Source of the DNA: Aculops lycopersici
Lineage: Eukaryota; Arthropoda; Arachnida; Trombidiformes; Eriophyidae
Direction: 5' to 3'
DNA length: 64,000 nucleotides
Assembly (NCBI GenBank): GCA_015350385.1
Contig: WNKI01000001.1
Span: 2,830,739 to 2,894,738, forward strand
The notes under the pieces: generated by a model
What the model saw: only the letters and a program-made list of their open reading frames with translations
What the model was told of the DNA's origin: nothing
Databases searched by the model: none
In this document: one piece after another, positions 27,199 through 38,376 of the stretch
How positions within the stretch are numbered: position 1 is the first letter of the stretch
Layout: each line of letters starts with the position of its first letter
Translations under genes and position numbers: made by a program

Positions 27199-30100
27199 AA
27201 AGAGAGGAATGCAGTTCGGGTTACTGGTTTCTCGACTTGACACGCCCACCTCTCCCCACTGGTATTCGCTATCAGCTGGTACAAGCTGCAAGATGCTCGA
27301 ACAAATTCGTTTGCTAGCTTTGGGTTTTCTTAGGCTGGCAGCAACTAAAGAATGAGCAGAGAAAGTGACACCAGAGGCGCAATCCGCTCGCCTTCCTGCT
27401 GGACATATTAAACCCGCGACGACAGCGACTTTGGTGACGCCGAAGAGAACGCAATCGACGAGGCCAACGACGACTACAACAGCGGAAACCGGAAGCGAAA
27501 GCCAGCGGTAACACAAGCGCCAGTGTTACCGCTGGTTGTAATAACGAAACGCCAACTTATAAGTAGGCGACAATAATCATAATCAAAATAATCTCTTTTG
27601 CTCCACGCGCGCTAACACGCGCTGGCAACGAGACTTTTGTGCGGAGGGCGCCTAGCGACTTTTGTCCGCTAGGCGCTCGGGGCTCAATGTGTGCGCAGCG
27701 CGGCTATGGCTGGCCCGTCGCATAACAAATCAACTTTTGCCTCCGCCTTACTCTCTATCTCGGATGAATCAACGAGTCAGAGTTTCGAGTGAGCCGAAGG
27801 AGAAGGCCGACCAGTTTGCCGGTTGGCAGGCGCGGGATTATGCGTCGGCCAAGTGTTGAATTTTGTTTCCCCTCGCGCTTCTGGGTCTTGTCTTGTCCTC
27901 GTAACCAACCGCTTGACCAACTCTTGGTCGTGTTGGCAAACAACGACCATGAGGGGGATATTGGAACGAGCAGTAGAGAGTTTAGTGGTCGTGGCGAGCA
28001 GGCTGAGAAAATCTCGGATCGCTTGCCATCAGTCTTCCGGTTGCAGGGCTCGTCATCGTTGCTCGCTTGCCTAGCGAGAATATATGCAAACTGCCTCTTC
28101 CCCTTTTGCTCCTACTATCTTTCACACTCCCGAGCTTGACGAGGCCAAATTTAGTCTGGCCAACCACAGCGCCGAGGCTCATAAATTAGCGCTTCAACTT
28201 GGTGACGCGATTCAGCCAAAGCTTTGGCTAGCGCGGAATGTTGAGCTCAACGAGATAAAGGATCGCTACGTAGAGGTTGCCGCGCTGCTTGACCACAAAC
28301 TCTCTTGACTGGAGGCATGAGCTTTACGAAGAGAGATGGAAAAAGAGAGAATGCGACAAAACTTGCGAGACAACCGGAACAAGAATGATCGGCAGTGTCA
28401 AGCAGCTCGCTTTCGGTTTAGTCTAGCCGGGCGTCTGGCAAGCTGGCCGACCGGTTGGCTGGCAAGCTAGCGGAAAGCGCCAAACCAATAAGTCACCTAT
28501 CAAGCTTTCGGCAGTTCCGGTTCCGGTTCTGGCTGGCTGGCGGCAAGCTAGCAGTCTGGCGAGCTGGCTAGCTTGGCGAAATGCGCGGAAATATCTAAGC
28601 GCCCTCGAGATAGAAAGAGAAAAAAGAGTGTAGGCATAGAATCAGAGGCATTAGATGCATCCTTTAGTTGACCGGAAAAGAGTGGAAGTGGAGCCTCAGG
28701 AAGCTAGACTAAATTATACCCAGATACTTGAGATTCAATGAGCGGAGCAAAGCAGCGCCCAAAATCTCAATCAAGTTTTCAACTGATGGCTGCTAGTTTT
28801 GCGCCCACCAGTCCTGTCGGCATGGCTCACGCCTTTACCACACACCGCTGGCGCCGTAGCAACTCGTGTGCAAATTTACACGCCCAACACTAAGCAAGTA
28901 CAATCTGGTTGTTGTAATGAGAGCAACTCTGTTTCACCATCTAGAGTACAGATTGAGTCCCGTGCGTTCGGAATTCATTTGCAATCTAACTCATTCCTTT
29001 GGCCCGAGTGGAGGAGTTTCGCGAGCGAAACGACCCTAGGTGACTCGTTGCAGATTTTGGCGCTAGGTCCTTTCGTTCAGTCGCTCGCTCAAGTAAAGCA
29101 AGCGAAGAACAAGAGCGCAAAGGGGAATAGGGAACACATAGTGCGCATTTAATTGAATTCCGCTTGAATTGCATTGAATGCGACTAGTCGAGGGCGGCGG
29201 TGTCGTCGTTGCCTTGAGCAGCCAACTTACGTTTAAGTCGTTGGCTGGCTTGCCTCCGGCCGGCGCTATAGACACGGTAAAATGGCTTCAGGAACCTAAA
29301 GGCAGAGGAAGAGAGAGATGAGGAGGAGGAGGAGGAGGAGGAGAAATCAAGTCAATGAACATCAACGTGTTTGCTGCTCACTTGGCTGCGTTTTACGGCC
29401 GCGTCTCTCGTGTGTTCATCAAACGAGCAGCTAGCGCTCAAATTCCAATCTCCTCGCTTCCGCATTGATTTTCACTCGCGTGCTTCCGGTTCTTGCTCTT
29501 GGCCTTTTTATTCGCCCGCAAATCGCACGTCTTGCCCGTGAGATTTGCTCGCTTCCTCCTAGATTCGCCCTTCTGCTTTCTGGCTGCCGAGACTAAATGG
29601 TGAAGTCAGTCTTGTATGCTGATGATCAAGCGGCAGACAATTTGACGCCAAAAGCGGGGGTTCAAAATCAGAAGCGAGAGTCCTTTTGTCTTGCTGCTCA
29701 GCAGAGAGTCGTCGTCGTCGTCGTCATTCTGGTCCTCGCCACCTCCGGCCAGCAAAGCTGGTTCATGCTTCAGAGGCGCCCATTTGTAAAGTGAATACGT
29801 GTGTCGAAAAGGTAGAGGTGGTGGCGGCGGCGGCGGCGGCGGCGGCTGTGGTTGTAGGTGTAGCAGTGGCACCAGCCCACCACTTTGGTCTCTTCTCTTC
29901 AAGTTACGCAACACAGAGGAGCGGCAATTAAAATGGTGTCATCGAAACCGATAGTGGCTGTCGTCGGTTGTAGAGTGCAAATCGAAAGTGGGAAGTCGAT
30001 GAGATTTGGCCAAATACAAGTGAATGGAACTCGAGGCATTCCAAGTGGTGTGCTCAAGTGCTAGGCAAATGTTTGCCATAAGGAAGGAGGCGAGATGTTC

Positions 30101-33100
30101 AAATTGGCCGCCAAAGTGCAAAGAGTCCCATTTAAAATTGATGATATTCTAGAGCCTCACTTCGCACCCTTCGCATCGCAAACGTGCGAATGACTAATGG
30201 CATTGGTAATGAAACTGCTGCGGAAGCTTTGAATTGCATTAAAAGTTGAGGTAAACACAATGGTCTGGTTTGTATTGAGCAAGGTAGACTGCTTGCACCA
30301 TCGTGGCCACGCCCCCTCACAAACCTCACCCCATAGCCCCCAAACCCAAACCCAAAAACCTCATTTCGTATCTCCTGAATTCGGCATCAGCTATGGGTGC
30401 TCATGCTGATGCCTTAGACGAAGGAGGCATCAGCATCGAAGACTTGAGAGTTGATACGCAAAGACCAAGACTGGAATTGCGACGACCTGCAGCTGAGAGG
30501 TCGGTGAGGCGGAAACGGGGCGGCGGCCTGGCGACCACGGCGACGACTCGATCCTCTGAGTTTGCTTGAGTTTTAGCGAATTGATTCGCCGTGGCGACTG
30601 TGATCTCGTCGTCGTCGTCGTTGCTCCTTTGATTTGATTCGATGTCGCAACTTCCACGGCCTTTGCCTCTATTTCCGCTTCCGCTTTCGCCACTCCATCC
30701 GCTTCTATCGAGCTTGTCGATCGATCGATCGATCGGTCGGTCGTTCGGTCGAGCGTGTGACAAGCTCAGTGTGTATAGTTTGAGTAGAATCAACTCTGTT
30801 CGCCGCAACTAGCGGTGAAACTTAATCATCTAAATCACAACAACGTATCGTAACGTAACGTAACCTAATGTTTAGTTACGTAACTCGGTTTAATCCCAGC
30901 GACAACCAACTAACCAAACTAACAAATTCCTTACAAACCAACTGAACAACGACCACACAACCCCCAATCTAGTGCTCGACTCCGAGTCCATCAATCTCGA
31001 CGTCTTCGACGAGTTTGCGCTTGTTGGTAATCTGGTCAAAATCAAGTGCCAGGCGCCCACTTCGTCCATCTCGAGGCACCTGCACGCCTATTCCTGGTTC
31101 AAGGACGACAAGTTGCTGATTAGTCAGCAGCAGCAAGTGGCTCACTTTGGCAAACAGGTGGGCGGCGATGATTATGGTCAGGTATCTTCGTTGAAAAGCA
31201 GCAGCAGATCAAATATCAATTTCATATCATTTGCAAGCAATAGTAATTATATTAACTCAAGACAAAGTAATTATTTAAGTCCAACGAATCAAAAATTTTT
31301 TATACAACAAAATGGCGATTTAATTATTAGAAATGTGAGCAAGTATGATGCCGCCAACTACAAGTGCAAAGCGAAACATAAACTAACTGGCGTTCAAGTA
31401 TCGAGTAAGATTGGTGGCCAATTGATAATCCACCAGGAAACGACACAAAGGAGTGAACTCAAACAGGTGGCTACAACTCCAGTTGTTTGGACGCATGAAA
31501 ATGCTCACAACTTCCTGGTATGCGCCCAATTTCAATCCGTTCCTCTAGCGTCTTACAGGTGGTTTAAGTTGGTGGCACAAAGGAAAATTCCAGTTTTTGC
31601 ATCACAAGCGTCATTTGATAATACAAATACTGATATTAATACCAATCATAATAATGAGGCTGAGACTAACAATGACCAGGGTGATAATTATCCATTAGGC
31701 AGCCAGTTCATTGAACAAGTAGACTCTTGCTTACTATTTGGCCAAGTCCATTTGCAACATGGAGGAGTTTACCTGTGCGAAGCGACTCAAAGCTACATGT
31801 CAAGCGACGGCAAGCAGCGACAACAAACCACAGCAAGCTCAAGTATTAGATTGATTGTTACATCATCGCAATTAAGTGCACAAGTTAATGTTGTTGCCAT
31901 AAATGGACAGCAACAACCGCAACCACAACATAGTTTAACACAAGTGAGGACGACTAATCACGGTCTAAGTTTTAATATACAGCAGCAAAGTCCCGTTATC
32001 ATTAGCCAACTGGGCGCCTCCATTCACCTTAACTGCTCAATCTCAGGCCAACCTTACGATACAGTTGCCTGGTTCAAGGATTCCCAATTGTTGGCCGTAA
32101 CCACGTGGCCCAATGGTCTTTTCAGTGGTCTTGCTCATGATGATTACAGTTTAAATAGAAATGGAAATGGAAGTTCTAGCCTGACAGAGAGTTGGTTGAA
32201 TCCAACGTTTTTCCAGCCTCGATACAATAATCAGCAGCATCAACAAACTTTGGATCGAATTGCAAACCATGTGAGACTCATCCAACCGACTGTGATAGAA
32301 ATAGAAAAATTCGACTTGAAAAGTAGGGGAGTTTATCAGTGTCAGGTGTACTCGTCGTCGACTTCATTGGCTTCATTGACTTCAACGACGACGACGACAA
32401 CAGGCACAAGTACAGGTAATCCAATTGAAAAGTTGATACCTGGAACAGATTTATTACCATCATCAAATGACCAAAGATACCAAGTCAAGATGCCGAGTCA
32501 GTATGAGAGCCCAAATTTGGCTAGACTAAACCATTTGATTGAATACTTCGCCGAGTGTGACTTGTCCCGCTCGGCCTCTGGAAGTTTGCAACTAGATGTT
32601 GCCTCTCAGAAGCCAACAATTGTGCAAAAATTTCCATCCAACCAACTAATGGCTAAGGATTCACCATTGAGCTTACAATGCTCAGCAAGCGGCCTACCTA
32701 TACCCAAAATCTTGTGGTTTTTAGACGATCAGCTAATATTAGATCCATCGTCGCCGTCGAGTTTGAAATTCACGGAAGAATTGGAGGACGACTTTGATTT
32801 GACAATAGCAAGTCAAAATTTTAACCTGTCCAATGTCTACGATCCAATAAGTTCAAGTTTAAATGCATTATCAGACGAGCGATTCCAAATCAACACAATG
32901 AAACCGATCGCTGTGATGACAAATGGAATGAGTATGCGTGAGCATCAGCCACAGCTGGTCACCATAGTGAGCCAGCTAAATGTTAGCCAGGTGGACATAA
33001 GTGAAAATGGACAATACAAGTGCTTGGCCATAAGCTCAATTGGATCTAGTCAACATTCTGGCCAAGTGAATGTGATGAATCCGCAAAGTGGAAATGGAAT

Positions 33101-36100
33101 CCAATTGCGTCCATATCAAGTGACGAAAAATTTCACATTAATTGCAGGTAAAAGCGCCACCCTTCAGTGTCCACTCGTTGGATTTCCCCTAAGCAAAGTC
33201 GAATGGTTCCATCAAGATCATAGGTTACCTGTGAATCATAGGCAGAGGATTGAGCCAGTTAAGTTGGGTTCAGGCGGCCAATTGGAGCTGACAAATGTGA
33301 ACAAGGAGGCGGATGGAGGAATTTATACCTGTCGCTCTTCCCTGAATGCAACTGCCACCATAACCGCCTTTGGTGAGCTTAGCAAAACACTAATTGACGC
33401 AACGAACCATATGTTGGGCGAGGCGAGTGACGAGGATCTCGTTGGTCAGGTGCAAACCATGGTTAAAGTGGCGCCACAAATAGACACCCAAACTTTACCT
33501 GAATTAGTGGTGACAAACGAGGGAATGCGAACCAAGTTGGTTTGTTCCATTGTTCAGGGCGACCATCCCATCGAGTTGCGATGGTTGCGTCGAGTTACTG
33601 ATCGCAGTAGATTTGCTCAAGTTGGAAAGTCTCGTTGGTTCGGCTTCGAGTTGATGCAAAACTCAATGGTCAGAATGGACTCAGTGGACGCAATAACTGT
33701 GCTGAATTTAGACGACAGTTGTCAGTTAACCTTCAAGCAAATAACATACTTAGATTCGGGCGAGTACCTTTGTGTTGCCCAGAATGAAGTTGGCCAAACC
33801 ACTAGGCAAACTCGTTTGGTTGTAAATCTGGCGCCCGAATGGTCGAGATTCGAGCCACCAGGTGAGCAAAGTGTTCTCTTGGGCTCCCGTTTGCAGCTCG
33901 ATTGTCAGGCTCATGGACATCCAAGTCCAGTGGTCACGTGGAAGAGGAATTATGCCAACAATAAGAAGCAAAGCAGTGAGAATTCAAATATCCAAGCTCA
34001 ACAACAAGATAACCAAATGCAACAAAGTACTTTTAGAATTGAAGAATTCATCGAGCTAACGCCGAGCTATAGACAAAGAAGCTTTGCAAATGGGACTTTG
34101 ATCATAGAGCAAGTTGACGAGCAAGACTCGGGCGCCTACTTGTGCGAAGTGACCAACGGCGTTGGTTTGGGTCTATCAAAGGTAATAAGAGTCAAGGTGA
34201 ATGTGCCACCATACTTTAAGGTGGCAAACAATGTCGCAAACAACTTGGCGCAACCACCGACTCTCACTCGATTGGCTCCAGCAAATGGAAAAGCCGAGCT
34301 CAAGTGCCAAGTTTACGGCGACCAGCCGATGATTGTTGGCTGGATCAAGGGAGCAAGTGAAGTCATTGACCTGGTTAGAGATTCGAGGCAGAGAGTAATC
34401 ACAGAAAACGCAATTAGCAACCAGATTTTCGAATCAACATTAAGCATCAAGGACACAACTAGAAACGATTCTAGTTTCTACTCCTGCATTGCAAGCAACG
34501 AGTTTGGAACCGAGGAAAAGCGAATCCATTTGATCATACAAGAACCACCCGAGGCACCGATTCTGTTAAGACCAATCAGAACAACATCGAGGCAGGCAAC
34601 TATCTCCTTTAGACCTCCATATTCAGGTAACAGTTTAGTGAAGCGATACGCAATCTACTACAAGTCAATTGTAGCTGGATCTTCAATGGAGAGTCAATCG
34701 TCCTCCTCCTCTGTTGCAAGTGATACTAGGGCAGTTGATCTGACATCAGTGGTAAGCCAAATGAACAACACCAGCGACGAGCTCAGCACCTGGCAGTCGG
34801 TGGTTGTTGACGCGCCAAGTGCTAGTGAGAGTTCCGTTTTAGATATGACAAATCCATTGCCGAACAACTCTGATACCTTTAGCGCGCAGCAAGACTTTCA
34901 ACAAGCTCAAACAAATCAACTGGTGGTTAATTTGAACCTGTGTTGCTTGAAACCATTCACTAGATATTTGGTTCGAGTGAGAGCAATCAATGATTTGGGC
35001 CAAAGTTTACCAAGTCGAGTGGTTGCCTTTGTCACAGATGAAGAGGCAATTGGTGGTCCTCCACTGGACGTTGGCGTTGAGCCAACAGGAGCCCACTCAC
35101 TTAAAGTCAGGTGGAGGGCGCCTGCAAAAAATTTGCAAAACGGACAAATCCGCGGCTACTACATCGGCTATCGTGCCAACCTTTTACCTGGCCAATCCTT
35201 GAACCTCAATGACAAACAGCTCAAGTTGCAGGCCGGAAGTGTCACGGTTCTTAGCGATAGTTTCTCTGGAGAAGGCGAACAGTATCAATACAAAAACATA
35301 CAACTCGATCCAATTCCAGCAACTCAGTTGCCACTTGGAATTGACCAGTTCGATACGAGATCTACCAATTGGCCAATGGAGTTTTTGGATCTTCAGCAAC
35401 AAGTCGACGCCTCCATTTTAAATGCCACTTCGCTACAGAAGCAACAACAACAACTTCAAGCTCAAATTTACACTAGTTACCTCACAAATCTTCGCCGTAA
35501 AACTAGCTACTCGGTTATAGTTCAGGCTTATAACAAAATCGGCGCCGGACCAAGAAGCGACCAGATTATTGTGTCTACTTTGGACGCTGCACCTCCAATG
35601 TCTCCAATCTTGCGTTTAGTCTCAGTTGATTATGATTCGGCTCAACTGGTTCGGATAGGCAGAGAGTTTTCACGGTTTGGTAGCTCGATACAAAACAATA
35701 ACAGTAGTGCAAAATCCTCACTGGCAGGTCGACAGGGCAACGAAATGTCGCTTACCATGTTTGACTCGAGCGATTTAAATTTCGATCCAAATTTGTTGGA
35801 CGAAGACGACGACCCACAGTCTTATTACACAATAAACTACAGACTCGAGGAGCGACACTACGGGCCTCAAGGCGGAGCCATTACAAATTTGTTGAATAAT
35901 CCACAAGCTCAGGCTCAGTCCGGTCTAAGCAGTCAACAACAGGTGGCACCAGCAACTTCAAGTGATCCTTTGAACGAAAATTGGGTTCAAAAGAGGATAC
36001 AAAAGCGACAACAAATGCCATACTTACTGAGCAATCTTCGTTGCGGCTCCTATTATCTTGCCTACATGACGGCTACCAACTCGTTGGGTCAAAGTGAACC

Positions 36101-38369
36101 AGGTGAATCCATTAGATTCAACACTTTGGGCGCGGCGCCGATTGCACCAAGCGACTCGCACGACTTTATTCTAGTTAACTCGACGTTTGTTGTCCTCAAG
36201 TTGGACTCCTGGCAAAATGCCGGCTGTTTGATAAGCTCGTTTGTTATCAAGTACAAATCGGCCTCCCAAAGCAAATGGACAATTTTAGAACATCAAGTTC
36301 ACCCAACAATCCAAACTACAACAATCTCCGGTCCCTCGGTGTTTGCCACTCGACCGGTGGCAATAGCTGGAGTATCAGGGGAATTGTCGGGCACTAGAAG
36401 TAATCTCCAGGAATCCGGCAGTTCATTGAACTTGGAAGCTCAAGCGAGATCCTTGTTTAGTAAGTCCAATATTATTCTGGACCAAAAGCCGCAACAATTG
36501 ATCAATAAGAGACAGGAATTGAGTGACTTTATCATTAGAAATCTGATACCTAACAACAACTACAGGCTGATTGTGGAAGCAAACTCGGAGTCCGGCTCGA
36601 CTATCGGCGAATACGAATTTGATACCAGTAACTTGTCCTCGTCAACTGTTTCAATTAATGTGCATGGAATTGTTGCCTCGGATATTGAAGCACAGAATAG
36701 CAACAACTTTCTGCTGAATGGCTATGGCAACAACGACAACAAATTTCGACAGTTGGAATCGAATGGCGACAGTGACTCAAGCGGTGGTTACTTTGCATCA
36801 AATGGCCAGCGAGCATCGAGCAATCCATTGCATAGGTACACTTTGGGGGTATGGTCATTGACTGTAATCTTTGTGATAGCTTCCATTTTCATGGCGTCCG
36901 CAACTCTGATCCTTGGACTAAGAAGTATCATTAGAATCAAGAATCCAAGAGGAAACGGCGAAAGCACTGGGTCTCGCGACAACCTGATCACCTCGTTACT
37001 ATGTTGCTCCAATTCAGCCTCATCCAACTCGTCCAACGCAGACAGTTCCCATTCCTCCTCCGGCACCTGCTACCAGTTACCTGAGCACAATCAAATGAGC
37101 GAGGTGGCCTCCAACTATTGCTCACTTCCTCCTTCCGGTTTATTGCTTTCGCCAATGAAGTCGTTCAGGAATCGAATGAATCGAGACGGCGACTTGGACA
37201 CTCGCGATCTTGGCGCCGAGGGTCACTATGCTCCTGCTCAGTTTAGGCCACAGCTGGTGACATCGTCCTCATTATCAACCATTGGCGGCCGATATGGACC
37301 AATCGCGGGTAACTCTGCCACTTCGACTAATGGCAGCCGGCACACTCAGACTTTGTCGCGACTTCAGCACATGAATTCGGATGTTGGAAGCCCCATGATG
37401 ACGCAAGGTAGTGGTAACCACATTAGAGCTCACTATGCAGCCACACTTGGCAAACAGCATCACCAACTTGCGGCAGAAAATCATGGAAGACAATTCAGTT
37501 TCACAGGCGACTCTAGTCAATGTGTTGAAACCAATCAACCATTAAAATATAACGTCTCGCCAATAGGACCATACAATCGCTACCATCAAATGGAACAGCA
37601 TTACTTGAGTCTTGAAGCGGCCACGGTGGCGGCGTCGTCGTCGACGCTGGGATCCTCGGTAAACAAAGACAACAATAACAACACTAATCTGTACAATCCA
37701 ACAAGTGGTGGCTTCCAGAATCCGCATTTGCAACTCGGCGGATCCTCGGAAGCAGGAACTAGTGGATATGAGACAAACTCGTATGGTACTAAGACCATGA
37801 TGGATGAAAGTAGCCGTCAAGTGTACAATATGCAAACTTTGGACGCCTACCGAGCGATGAGCTTGTACGACACGGCAAGCGGAAGTATTAACGGAAACAA
37901 TGCAACTGGTAGCAGCAACAACAACAGTAACAACAACAACCTGTTCTTGCAGCAACAACAGCAGGCAGACAACAGCCAGCTTTATGTACAACAGCATAAT
38001 CTGGATACACAGGCCAACTCGTCGCGAATAATGAACGGCGGCAACATGAACGTGAACGAGATAGTTGTTCAAAATCAAGGTCAACACAATGACAATGGAT
38101 TTATGAATCACCAGGTGGTTTTGGATGGGAAATTGATGGCGTCACAGCAGCAGCAGCAACCACAACAACAGCAATCTATGTTATCAGCTATGAACCAACT
38201 GCCGGCTGATGCATACGGGATGATTTTCGGTAGTAGTGGTGACGGCGGTCTTGCCAATTCCAACTTAGTGACCGGAAGCGGAACTAACGGATCCATTAGG
38301 GATGATCAATTGCATCATCAGCTCAACTCTTTAATTCAAATGCAACAACACCAACAATCGTCCGAGTAG
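7508..38369 (+). CDS. Dscam: Dscam-family Ig/fibronectin adhesion receptor
   Basis: Three coding exons (7508-7745, 21098-21616, 30973-38369), all joined in phase 1 with GT-AG borders, give 2717 residues. Exon 1 carries a signal peptide (hydrophobic about 46-64); Met34 at 7607 would give a more usual signal length. Exon 2 is Ig1, recognisable from PPSLVEYSNSTGAIVACKA and SGIYRCCLANQFGSLCSRPV. Exon 3 encodes Ig2-Ig9 (about residues 254-1442), then fibronectin III domains that resemble Dscam FN1 and FN2 (about 1444-1792) and FN5 and FN6 (about 1794-2142). A membrane segment follows (about 2210-2235), then a 480-residue Q/N-rich cytoplasmic tail. The FN3, FN4 and Ig10 block of canonical Dscam was not found. 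Dscam proteins act at the cell surface in homophilic recognition and neurite self-avoidance. Loops within domains are enlarged by Q/S/N-rich insertions. No arrays of alternative Ig exons were seen in the introns. Confidence 0.88.
7817..7850. repeat. Perfect 15-bp inverted repeat, 4-base loop
   Basis: Left arm GGCTGCCAACCAGGC (7817-7831), loop GGCT, right arm GCCTGGTTGGCAGCC (7836-7850). It lies 71 bp after the first Dscam donor and would form a stable RNA hairpin. Confidence 0.9.
9628..9657. repeat. Inverted repeat with CCTAGCG core
   Basis: GCACCTAGCG (9628-9637) pairs with CGCTAGGCGC (9648-9657) at nine of ten positions across a 10-base loop. The core is shared with hairpins at 20338-20389 and 27648-27676. 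Confidence 0.75.
12295..12323. repeat. (GA)n microsatellite
   Basis: GA-rich run within Dscam intron 1. Confidence 0.85.
12752..12791. repeat. (GTC)n trinucleotide repeat
   Basis: About 13 units of GTC. It yields arginine-, serine- or valine-rich frames that look like ORFs but have no other protein character. Confidence 0.9.
15426..15449. repeat. 24-bp perfect palindrome
   Basis: A self-complementary 24-bp sequence built from GTCGAC steps (CTCGTCGACGTC plus its complement), with GTT/AAC flanks extending it imperfectly. Confidence 0.85.
17821..18369. other. Assembly gap in a GA microsatellite
   Basis: N bases at 17838-18354 (517 bases) are bordered on both sides by AGAGAG runs. The gap is therefore probably a collapsed or unresolved GA microsatellite inside Dscam intron 1. 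Apparent open frames through the Ns have no meaning. Confidence 0.95.
19540..19583. repeat. Degenerate hexamer repeat (ACCAAC/ACTAAC)
   Basis: Six-base units alternating ACCAAC, ACTAAC and ACCAAT in Dscam intron 1. The frame reads Thr-Asn repeats, most likely by chance. Confidence 0.8.
20262..20330. repeat. GTA/GTT trinucleotide-rich tract
   Basis: Imperfect GTAGTA, GTTGTT and GCAGTA trinucleotide repeats, immediately before the hairpin at 20338. Confidence 0.8.
20338..20389. repeat. Perfect 14-bp inverted repeat, 24-base loop
   Basis: GTCGCTAGGTCCCC (20338-20351) and GGGGACCTAGCGAC (20376-20389) are exact complements around a 24-base loop. The arms contain the dispersed CCTAGCGAC word. Confidence 0.88.
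22075..22098. repeat. (TAGTCT)n hexamer repeat
   Basis: Four tandem TAGTCT units. Confidence 0.85.
27164..27190. repeat. (GA)n microsatellite
   Basis: GA dinucleotide run in Dscam intron 2. Confidence 0.85.
27648..27676. repeat. Inverted repeat GCGCCTAGCG
   Basis: GCGCCTAGCG (27648-27657) is the exact complement of CGCTAGGCGC (27667-27676) across a 9-base loop. The arms are nearly identical to those of the hairpin at 9628-9657, about 18 kb away in the other Dscam intron. Confidence 0.88.
29319..29343. repeat. (GAG)n trinucleotide repeat
   Basis: About eight units of GAG/AGG in Dscam intron 2. Confidence 0.85.
29820..29847. repeat. (GGC)n trinucleotide repeat
   Basis: GGTGGC and GGC units in Dscam intron 2. 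Confidence 0.8.
30710..30767. repeat. GATC-repeat hairpin near the last Dscam exon
   Basis: GAGCTTGTC (30710-30718) pairs exactly with GACAAGCTC (30759-30767). The loop holds GATC/GGTC tetranucleotide repeats. It lies about 200 bp before the exon 3 acceptor. Confidence 0.75.
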
Positions 38370-38376
38370 TTGGTTA

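Larger units (their letters stand above)
21617..30972 (+). other. Intron 2 of the Dscam gene (9.4 kb)
   Basis: Phase-1 intron with a GCAGGTGAGT donor and a TCTAG acceptor. No gene or transposon product was recognised. It carries TAGTCT, GA, GAG and GGC simple repeats, the hairpin at 27648-27676, a GATC-repeat stem at 30710-30767 and further CCGGAAG-type sites. Confidence 0.75.

Noticed and set aside
28084..28308. 74-codon frame with helical-looking sequence in Dscam intron 2
   Set aside because: No recognisable domain, no clear splice context and an isolated position; chance is the simpler explanation.
7746..30972. Possible arrays of alternative Dscam Ig exons in the introns
   Set aside because: No second exon with Ig hallmarks (paired Cys, Trp, DxGxYxC) was found besides Ig1 at 21098-21616.
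37542..38111. 189-codon antisense frame within the Dscam tail
   Set aside because: Shadow of the Q/N-rich coding sequence on the other strand, with low-complexity leucine/valine runs.
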